Shown here one piece after another: positions 4,755 to 10,504 of a DNA stretch of 10,504 bases. The DNA is taken from positions 1 through 10,504 of the forward strand of contig JACVRP010000086.1 in NCBI GenBank assembly GCA_014534385.1. Direction: 5' to 3'. Positions within the stretch are counted from its first letter, which is position 1. The number at the start of each line of letters is the position of its first letter. Both the position numbers and the translations under genes were made by a program. This DNA comes from Cyanobacteria bacterium Co-bin13. Its GTDB lineage: Bacteria; Cyanobacteriota; Cyanobacteriia; Phormidesmidales; Phormidesmidaceae. Below the pieces are notes generated by a model. It was given only the letters and a program-made list of their open reading frames with translations. It searched no databases and was not told the DNA's origin.

Positions 4755-7364
4755 TTAGCCAGGCTCGCTATCAACAGACTGGCGCACCAAAACAACAGTT
4801 GCATTTGTTCTGTTGGCGATTTCTAGAGGAATATTGCCCTTGAGAACCTGACTGAGCAGCCCCTCTCGGCTTGCCCCCACCAAAATTGCGTCACTTTGAT
4901 AGTGTTGGGCTAGTTTAACAACGGCTTCAGCAATTTCCTCTTGCTGGATGACCAGACACTTAACAGAGCAGTGTAGGGACTTTAGCGGTGTCGCCATTTC
5001 TACTAGCAGCTGTTCTTCATGAATCTGCAGCTGATCGGATGGCCGCTTTGACACACAGCAGAGCCGAATGTCGGTCGCTTCGCCCAGACTTACTAAACCG
5101 GGGAGAAGCTGCAGCGCTGCCTGGGAGTTGGGGCCGCCAGCGGTGGGAATGAGCCAGCGGTTGAACTGCAAATCCTGACCAGGACGCACCACAATGACGG
5201 GGCAGGGAGCCTGCCGGATCAGAGTGTCTACGACCACACCCATGATCCGGCCGGGGGTAGTCGGCTGTCGATGCCAGCCAGCCAACACCAGGTCGATGTG
5301 GCGTTCTTTAATCACTTCAAGCAGGGTACGACCCACCTCATGGGCTGCTCGCACCTGAAAGTGCAGCGGCAGCCCGTTTCGTTGGGCGTAGGCAGTAGCG
5401 AGCTGCTGCAGCGGCTCGCTGTACTTCAGGTTGACGGCAGCTTCTGCCGGGGGGGTGCTGCGCGGCACTTGAACAATGTGAACACACTCTAGTTCGTAGT
5501 GCTTAGCTTTTGCGATCGCACCTCCAATTTTTAGCAGCAGCGGTGCCGTCTTGGGATCGCTTAGGGGCAGCAGCAGCCGACCCTGACCCACGGCTGGCGC
5601 GCGCCGTTGATATACGACGTAGGAGGGTTCAGCTTGAGGGCCGGGTTCTACCAGCTGGCCGCTGACCTGATCAGACTCGGCCCGAATGATGTCAGCACGC
5701 GTGATAATCCCCACCAGCTTGACACCGTCTACCACGGGTAACCGGCTGATCTTCAGCCGGTTCAGCAGATATAGGACGTGCGTTAAAGATGCCTCTGGTC
5801 CGACTGAAACTGGATTGGGCGTCATAAAGTCAGCCAGCTTTGGAGGGCCCTCTGAGCTGCCGGTGGCAACTTCGCTGAGGTCGGTTTGGGTGACAATGCC
5901 CACTAAACGGCCTGCGTCTAAAACCGGAAAGCCCCGGTGGTGCGACCGCGAAAAAGCCTGCACTACTTCGGGCAGGGTGATTTGGCTGGAGAGCGTTTCG
6001 ACGCGGCGCTGCATCAGATCGGCAGCCTTGAGATTGGCCCAGGGGTTGTTGGCCTGAGGTACCGGCTCCAGGTGAATGCCTTGCCAGGCTAGCAGGCGGC
6101 TGTAAATCGAGCCATTGGCCACCCGATCTGCAATCAGGTAGGCAATGCCTGAACCGATCATTAGCGGCAGCACCAGGTTAAAGCTGGCGGTCATTTCAAA
6201 GACAATCACAATGGCGGTGATCGGTACGCCTGTGACGGCACTAAAAAAGGCTCCCATGCCGGTTAAGGCATAGGTCGTGGTGCTGGCCAGATCCGCTGGC
6301 GGAGCCCAGGCTCCAAAGCCGCTGTAGGTCGCCTGGGCCAAAAAGCTGACCAGGCAACCCAGGGCCGATCCCAACACGAGGGAAGGGGCAAAGATCCCCC
6401 CGGCGGCTCCCGCCCCGTAGGCCAACAGAGTCAGCAGGAACTTAGAGACAAATGCGATCGCAATGAGCTGCCAGCTGGCCGCGCCTGTCACCAAAAACTC
6501 CTGCAGCCCCGTATTATCGGCAGCAGCGATCGGCAGAAACACGCCCACCACACCCGTAATGAGCCCAGCTAACCCTACTCGCTGGGCCAACCCTAGCTTG
6601 AACCGGCGAAAAAACTGGAGACTGGCAAAAATGCCCCGGCTAAAGCCCGCCCCCAAAAACCCTGCTAGCACCCCCAGCACAATCAGAAAGGGCAAGTCTC
6701 GCACGGATAAGCCCACGCTGGGCGCATCAATCACCAGGTTTAGCCCTTGGCCCCCTAGCAGGCGGGAGACCACAGCTCCAATAAAAGACGCTAGGATTGC
6801 ACTCCCCAGAGTGAGCCCAGAGAAGTCCTGCAGCAGTTCTTCGACAACAAACAAGATGCCGGAAATAGGCGCATTAAAGCCAGCGGCCAAACCAGCAGCA
6901 GCGCCAGCCGAGATCAGCTGGCGGCGGTACTCCGGGGAAGTGGGCACCCAGCGACTGAGCTGAGCTGCCAGAGCCGCACCAATCTGCACGGTTGGCCCCT
7001 GCCGCCCCAGCGAAAGGCCTGATCCCAAAGCCAGTACAGTGCTGGTTAGCTTCACCAGCGCCACCCGCAGGTTCAGCGCCATCGGCGCAAATCCGAGGGC
7101 CGCTTTAACCTGGGGAATGCCAGAGCCAGCCGCTTCTGGGGCCAGACGCTCCACCAGCCAGCCGGAGAGCCAGCCTCCCAGCAGCCCCATCAGCGGCAGC
7201 ATTAACCACAAGGGCAGGGCTAGGGAAACTCGCTGCAGGGTGAGCCACTCTACTCCCTGCTTTAGAAATACGGCTGCCAGCCCAGATACGACCCCAATGA
7301 TGCAGGCTTCTAGAATGGCAGCGCGCTTTCGACTTAGAAACGGCTCTAGGCGTTTAGGCAGCAT
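4755..7364 (-). CDS. ClC-type chloride transporter with CBS pair and two UspA domains
   Basis: 869-aa membrane protein of the ClC family, which moves chloride across the membrane as a channel or a Cl-/H+ antiporter. The ClC domain covers about residues 15-425 and keeps the chloride-site signatures GSGIP (80-84), GGIFAPSL (322-329) and Tyr421 (SIYS). The inner proton-site glutamate is kept in VVEE (Glu176, matching E. coli Glu203). The gating glutamate of GREGP is replaced: the sequence reads GRQGPTVQ with Gln122 (codon 6999-7001). Two CBS domains follow (about 447-500 and 510-563), then two UspA-like domains (about 594-730 and 735-865); the second has a G-x2-5-G type nucleotide-binding loop (GASREGLLSQVLKGN). 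CBS and Usp domains commonly bind adenine nucleotides, so the tail probably senses energy state. The gene starts 33 bases after tldE ends, on the same strand, so co-transcription is likely. Transporter family certain; channel versus exchanger mode open. Confidence 0.95.
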   Translation of the reverse strand: MLPKRLEPFLSRKRAAILEACIIGVVSGLAAVFLKQGVEWLTLQRVSLALPLWLMLPLMGLLGGWLSGWLVERLAPEAAGSGIPQVKAALGFAPMALNLRVALVKLTSTVLALGSGLSLGRQGPTVQIGAALAAQLSRWVPTSPEYRRQLISAGAAAGLAAGFNAPISGILFVVEELLQDFSGLTLGSAILASFIGAVVSRLLGGQGLNLVIDAPSVGLSVRDLPFLIVLGVLAGFLGAGFSRGIFASLQFFRRFKLGLAQRVGLAGLITGVVGVFLPIAAADNTGLQEFLVTGAASWQLIAIAFVSKFLLTLLAYGAGAAGGIFAPSLVLGSALGCLVSFLAQATYSGFGAWAPPADLASTTTYALTGMGAFFSAVTGVPITAIVIVFEMTASFNLVLPLMIGSGIAYLIADRVANGSIYSRLLAWQGIHLEPVPQANNPWANLKAADLMQRRVETLSSQITLPEVVQAFSRSHHRGFPVLDAGRLVGIVTQTDLSEVATGSSEGPPKLADFMTPNPVSVGPEASLTHVLYLLNRLKISRLPVVDGVKLVGIITRADIIRAESDQVSGQLVEPGPQAEPSYVVYQRRAPAVGQGRLLLPLSDPKTAPLLLKIGGAIAKAKHYELECVHIVQVPRSTPPAEAAVNLKYSEPLQQLATAYAQRNGLPLHFQVRAAHEVGRTLLEVIKERHIDLVLAGWHRQPTTPGRIMGVVVDTLIRQAPCPVIVVRPGQDLQFNRWLIPTAGGPNSQAALQLLPGLVSLGEATDIRLCCVSKRPSDQLQIHEEQLLVEMATPLKSLHCSVKCLVIQQEEIAEAVVKLAQHYQSDAILVGASREGLLSQVLKGNIPLEIANRTNATVVLVRQSVDSEPG

Positions 7365-7397
7365 AACCAGCGAAAGCAGGCATCCATTCAGTATTCC

Positions 7398-8702
7398 CTA
7401 ACAGCCTGTCATAGAAAGTCCCCCAACAATGATCGAGGGGGTGTAGCAGGAGCCATTCCAATCTGCGTCTCCCCCCAACTCCACAATGTTGGTCAGGGCC
7501 GTGTAGACGTTGCCAGCAATCATGGTGTCTTTAACCCGACCCACAATTTCGCCGTTGCGAACTAGATAGCCCAGCTCAACATTGACCGAAAAATCGCCAG
7601 AGATGCCGGCACCGCCGCCCAACATCTGATCAACCAGCAAACCCCGATCTAGGGAAGCCACTAGATCAAGCAGGTCTCGCTCCCCTGGCTTAACCAGGGT
7701 ATTGAACAGGCTGGGGGTGGGGTAGCTGCCTAGCCCAGGGCGAAAGCCGTTGCCGGTGGAGCCGCCCCCCAGTTCTCGGCCCGTGGTGCGGTCAGTATAA
7801 AACAGCCGCAGCACCCCATTTTCGATAAAGGTCAAGGGCCGGGCTGGGGTGCCTTCGTCGTCAAAGGGGCAGCTAAAGGGGCCCGCCTCGGGGTCTTGGG
7901 AAAAGGTTAGCTGTGAACCCGTCACCTGATCACCAATGCGATCGCTCCAGGGAGAAGATCGCTCTAGCACCCGCTTACCGCTTAAGGCTGCCTGCACTGT
8001 GCTCCAGAGCATATCGGCAGCTTTGGCCGTAAAGAGCACCGGCAGTCGCCCCCGAGGAGCCGCCACATTGCGATTGGCCCAATCTAAGCGCTGAATGATT
8101 TGCTGGGCCAGCGCACTGGGATCGAGGGCATCGCGCCGGGTCTGCCCGTCGCCGACGCTGAGAAAGTCATCTCCTCGAATCCAGTCTGCCGATACATAGC
8201 CGTTGAGAGTGGTATCGCTGTAGCTGCAGTCTAGGCCGAGCGTATTGACGATGCGAGTTCTTTCGACATCACACTCTAGCTCCGCCTCACAAATCACCTC
8301 TGGGTAAGCACTGCGAATCTGATCGATAATGTCTCGCCCCAACTGCACCAGGTGCTCCACTGACACCGCTTGACCCATGTCGGAATAGCGGGTTTGGCTG
8401 CCAGCAGTCAGCTCAATGGTTTCGGGATCGTTAAGCTCGCTGAGCGCCAGTGCCTTGGCTACCAGCGCCTGGGGATCGATATCACCGTAGGCCACTGCTA
8501 ATCCCGGACGACCCTCGCGCCATAGCCGCAAGGCCGTCCCTTCTGCTTCGGAGCTTTCTAGCTGCTTGAGGCGATTCGCTTCAAAAAAGACGGGTCTAGA
8601 AACAGATTTTGACTGCAGTATTTCAGCCGCTTCTGCCCCAGACTGGAGCGCCAGATCAATTAGCTTCTCTGGCAGCAAGTCGTCAAAATGGTCAGACCCC
8701 AT
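7398..8702 (-). CDS. tldE: TldE/PmbA subunit of the TldD-TldE metalloprotease
   Basis: 434-aa member of the TldD/PmbA family. TldD and TldE form a protease complex known in E. coli for microcin B17 maturation and CcdA degradation. The N-terminal domain spans about residues 10-215 and the C-terminal barrel about 220-434, with conserved family blocks FDDEGTPARPL, TTGRELGG and DFSVNVELGYLVRNGEIVGR. The place where TldD carries its zinc motif HExxxH reads AADMLWSTVQAALSG (228-242), so the metal site is absent and this is the TldE (PmbA) partner rather than the catalytic TldD. No tldD lies in the window. The start is the ATG at 8700-8702; no Shine-Dalgarno is seen, and a TAATAT at 8710-8705 is so close that a very short or absent leader is possible. 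It is divergent from murJ and probably the first gene of a unit with the ClC gene. Confidence 0.93.
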   Translation of the reverse strand: MGSDHFDDLLPEKLIDLALQSGAEAAEILQSKSVSRPVFFEANRLKQLESSEAEGTALRLWREGRPGLAVAYGDIDPQALVAKALALSELNDPETIELTAGSQTRYSDMGQAVSVEHLVQLGRDIIDQIRSAYPEVICEAELECDVERTRIVNTLGLDCSYSDTTLNGYVSADWIRGDDFLSVGDGQTRRDALDPSALAQQIIQRLDWANRNVAAPRGRLPVLFTAKAADMLWSTVQAALSGKRVLERSSPWSDRIGDQVTGSQLTFSQDPEAGPFSCPFDDEGTPARPLTFIENGVLRLFYTDRTTGRELGGGSTGNGFRPGLGSYPTPSLFNTLVKPGERDLLDLVASLDRGLLVDQMLGGGAGISGDFSVNVELGYLVRNGEIVGRVKDTMIAGNVYTALTNIVELGGDADWNGSCYTPSIIVGGLSMTGC

Positions 8703-8864
8703 AGATATTACTCAGACGGTAACCCGAATGAACCTTCACCCATCTTCGGGGATCGTGGTCACTCTGGAAAGGTCTCGTCTTTTGAGCTGGGGAAATGTGA
8801 CAGGGAAGACCCTAGCTGCGGCACTGTCAGATCGCCAATTCACGATTAAATAGGAAAGTCCTTT
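8703..8864. promoter_or_regulatory. Divergent spacer between tldE and murJ
   Basis: This 162-bp spacer separates two divergent genes and should hold both promoters. On the minus strand TAATAT (8710-8705) could be a -10 for tldE. On the + strand TTAAAT (8846-8851) is AT-rich but too close to the murJ start for a normal leader. No clear -35 partner is seen for either. AGGAAAG (8852-8858) is the murJ ribosome binding site. Confidence 0.4.
8852..8858 (+). promoter_or_regulatory. murJ: Ribosome binding site that supports the TTG start of murJ
   Basis: AGGAAAG ends 6 bases before the TTG at 8865, which is normal spacing. The alternative GTG at 8877 would be 18 bases away. This favours the rare TTG start. 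Confidence 0.6.
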
Positions 8865-10487
8865 TTGCCGAGACCTGTGCCAGATACTCCTAAGCCCGGT
8901 CGGTCCCTCGCCAACATCGCTGGGATCGTCGCTGCGGCCACCTTGATTAGCAAGCTCTTTGGCCTGTTTCGCCAGCAGGCGATCGGGGCGGCCTTTGCCA
9001 TTGGTCCGGTCGCCGATGCCTACAACTTTGCCTACGTGATTCCGGGTTTTTTGCTGGTGCTTTTGGGCGGTATCAATGGCCCCTTTCACAGCGCCATTGT
9101 CAGCGTCGTCGCTAAGCGCAAGCGAGAGGAAATTGGGCCGCTGGTGGAGTCGATCAGCACCCTGGTGGGGCTGGTTTTGCTGGGGGTATCGGTGCTGCTG
9201 TTTGTGTTTGCCGCACCAATGATTGACTTAGTGGCGCAGGGTTTGGCCCAAAACACGCCCGAGGCCAGGGAAATTGCCATTCTGCAGCTGCGAATTATGG
9301 CCCCGATGGCGCTGTTTGCGGGCCTGATTGGCATTGGTTTTGGCACCCTCAATGCCGATGACCAGTACTGGCTGCCCTCGGTCAGCCCCCTGTTTTCGAG
9401 CGTGACGGTGCTGATTGGGCTGGGGTTTTTGTTTGCCGCCATAGGGCAAGACATCGTGTTGCCCGAGTATTTTTTACTGGGGGGGGCGGTGCTTGCGATC
9501 GCAACCCTAGCGGGCGCAGTGCTGCAGTGGCTGGTGCAGCTGCCAGCCCTCTGGCGCTCTGGCCTAGGTCGACTGCGGCTGCGGTTTAACTGGTCTGATC
9601 CGGGGGTGCAGGAGGTCTTTAGGATTTTAGGACCGGCCACCTTTTCCTCAGGCATGCTGCAGATCAACGTGTTTACGGATCTGTTTTTTGCCTCGTTTAT
9701 CCCCGGTACGGCAGCCGGTTTGGGCTATGCCAACCTGCTGGTACAGACGCCGCTGGGAATTGTTTCCAACGTGATTTTGGTGCCGTTTCTACCGATTTTT
9801 GCGCGACTGGCAGCCCCAGAAAACTGGCCCGAACTTAAGAACCGCATTCGTCAAAGCCTGCTGTTTACGGCCCTGACCATGCTGCCGCTGGGGGCACTGA
9901 TTATTGCCCTGGCACTGCCCATTGTGCGGCTGGTCTACGAGCGGGGGGCCTTTGACCTGGGGGCCTCGCAAATGGTGACCTCGCTGCTGATCACCTACGG
10001 CATTGGCATGTTTGTCTACCTGGCGCGGGACGTGCTGGTGCGGGTGTTTTACGCCCTGGGGGACGGCCAGACTCCGTTTCGCGTTAGTTTGGCGAATATT
10101 GGCCTAAATGCGGTGCTCGACTTCTGGTTCATCCGCTGGTTTGGCGCGCCTGGCCTGGTGCTGGCAACGGTTGGGGTCAACATTGTTTCGGCTGTGGCAA
10201 TGGTGGTCATTTTGGATCGGCGGCTGCAGGGGCTGCCCTGGCTAGCCTGGAGTCGTCCAATTTTTGCCCTGACGCTGGCCAGTGGAGTCGCGGGCACCGC
10301 CGCCTGGGGAACACGCCTGGGGCTTGAAAATTGGTGGGGGATGGAAGGATTTTGGATCCAGCTGCTGGTGCTTGCGATCGCAAGCACCGTTGGCCTCCTC
10401 CTGTTTACGGTGATTGCCCTGCTGCTGCCCATTCCCGAAACGGGGCTGCTGGTAACTCGGCTGCGGGAGCGCTTCCGACGCCGTTAG
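8865..10487 (+). CDS. murJ: Lipid II flippase MurJ (MviN family)
   Basis: 540-aa polytopic inner-membrane protein of the MOP superfamily that flips lipid II, the peptidoglycan precursor, to the outer face of the plasma membrane. About 13-14 hydrophobic segments span the protein, and the N-terminal block SKLFGLFRQQAIGAAF (29-44), followed by DAYNFAYVIPGF (51-62), is typical of cyanobacterial MurJ. Of the E. coli essential charged residues, Arg24 and Asp39 match Arg36 and Asp51 here. Arg18 is Lys30, the Arg52 position is hydrophobic (near Leu64), and Arg270 is Leu291 in the motif YANLLVQTP. The start is TTG at 8865, set by AGGAAAG just upstream; GTG at 8877 is a weaker alternative. The gene is complete, stopping at 10485-10487, 17 bases before the window edge. 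Two HIP1 sites lie in it, one inside a 22-bp palindrome. Family call is secure. Confidence 0.95.
   Translation: MPRPVPDTPKPGRSLANIAGIVAAATLISKLFGLFRQQAIGAAFAIGPVADAYNFAYVIPGFLLVLLGGINGPFHSAIVSVVAKRKREEIGPLVESISTLVGLVLLGVSVLLFVFAAPMIDLVAQGLAQNTPEAREIAILQLRIMAPMALFAGLIGIGFGTLNADDQYWLPSVSPLFSSVTVLIGLGFLFAAIGQDIVLPEYFLLGGAVLAIATLAGAVLQWLVQLPALWRSGLGRLRLRFNWSDPGVQEVFRILGPATFSSGMLQINVFTDLFFASFIPGTAAGLGYANLLVQTPLGIVSNVILVPFLPIFARLAAPENWPELKNRIRQSLLFTALTMLPLGALIIALALPIVRLVYERGAFDLGASQMVTSLLITYGIGMFVYLARDVLVRVFYALGDGQTPFRVSLANIGLNAVLDFWFIRWFGAPGLVLATVGVNIVSAVAMVVILDRRLQGLPWLAWSRPIFALTLASGVAGTAAWGTRLGLENWWGMEGFWIQLLVLAIASTVGLLLFTVIALLLPIPETGLLVTRLRERFRRR
10367..10388. repeat. 22-bp perfect palindrome built on a HIP1 octamer
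   Basis: The sequence reads GGTGCTTGCGA followed directly by its exact reverse complement, with GCGATCGC (10374-10381) at the centre. It lies inside murJ and encodes part of a transmembrane helix (LVLAIAST). A near copy of its left half (GGTGCTTGCGATCGCAA) occurs at 9488-9504 in the same gene, also encoding VLAIA. Confidence 0.85.
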
Positions 10488-10504
10488 CCAGGCCGACCTT
10501 TAAC

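Larger units (their letters stand above)
881..10381. repeat. Nine HIP1 octamers (GCGATCGC) spread across the window
   Basis: Exact copies are at 881-888, 1939-1946, 2630-2637, 2726-2733, 4381-4388, 5512-5519, 6454-6461, 9495-9502 and 10374-10381. All nine lie inside coding sequence. An 8-mer would be expected well under once by chance in a stretch this long. HIP1 is a known over-represented palindrome of many cyanobacterial genomes, and this is the clearest sign of the host lineage. Confidence 0.9.

Noticed and set aside
4622..4843. A 73-codon + strand frame over the spacer between rbp and the ClC gene and the ClC 3' end
   Set aside because: No recognisable family, no ribosome binding site, and its last third is antisense to the ClC coding region. 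More likely chance.
5686..6057. Long + strand frames antisense to the ClC and tldE genes (also 6463-6963, 7039-7401, 8566-8853)
   Set aside because: They are Ser/Arg/Pro-rich shadow translations of well-supported minus-strand genes, with no family resemblance.
9086..9667. A 193-codon minus-strand frame inside murJ, and a 127-codon one at 10049-10432
   Set aside because: Antisense shadows of a clear MurJ reading frame; low-complexity composition.
1..10504. CRISPR array, tRNA, rRNA, insertion sequence or attachment site
   Set aside because: No spaced direct repeats, cloverleaf, transposase or terminal inverted repeats were seen by reading both strands.

Overview
The window is a piece of chromosome from a moderately GC-rich cyanobacterium. 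Evidence: nine exact copies of the HIP1 octamer GCGATCGC in 10.5 kb; genes typical of cyanobacteria (a DUF4079 membrane protein, a single-RRM Rbp-type RNA-binding protein, a DUF937 protein, a membrane-anchored DUF697 GTPase); and a glycyl-tRNA synthetase of the two-subunit type with a cyanobacterial N-terminus. The genus cannot be named from this stretch. I see no insertion sequence, integrase, CRISPR array, tRNA, rRNA or phage gene, so this looks like ordinary core chromosome rather than an accessory island.

Layout from left to right. Bases 1-364 hold no assignable gene, but contain a strong hairpin (128-162) that probably ends an upstream transcript. On the + strand follow glyQ (glycyl-tRNA synthetase alpha chain) and a small four-helix DUF4079 membrane protein. 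A hairpin at 1830-1849 separates the latter from a convergent, minus-strand membrane GTPase of the DUF697 family. That GTPase is divergent from a + strand DUF937 protein carrying a C-terminal EF-hand-like loop. A 12-bp perfect hairpin (4144-4178) lies between the DUF937 gene and a convergent minus-strand RRM gene (rbp). Upstream of rbp is a regulatory spacer of about 195 bp. Then come two minus-strand genes in apparent operon order, tldE/pmbA followed by a large ClC transporter with CBS and UspA domains. Finally murJ (lipid II flippase) is read divergently from tldE and ends just before the right edge.

Functionally the genes are a housekeeping mix: tRNA charging, envelope synthesis (MurJ), TldD/E protease function, chloride transport with a cytoplasmic sensor module, and RNA binding. 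They do not form one obvious pathway. Seven protein genes have confident family assignments. Three of them appear to start at non-ATG codons (glyQ GTG, rbp GTG, murJ TTG).

I did not find a convincing new biological system. The points most worth a second look are: glutamine instead of the gating glutamate in the ClC transporter, joined to a CBS-UspA-UspA sensor; loss of several arginines in MurJ that are essential in E. coli; histidines in the DUF4079 protein that could bind heme; and a possible small transcript in the spacer between rbp and the ClC gene.
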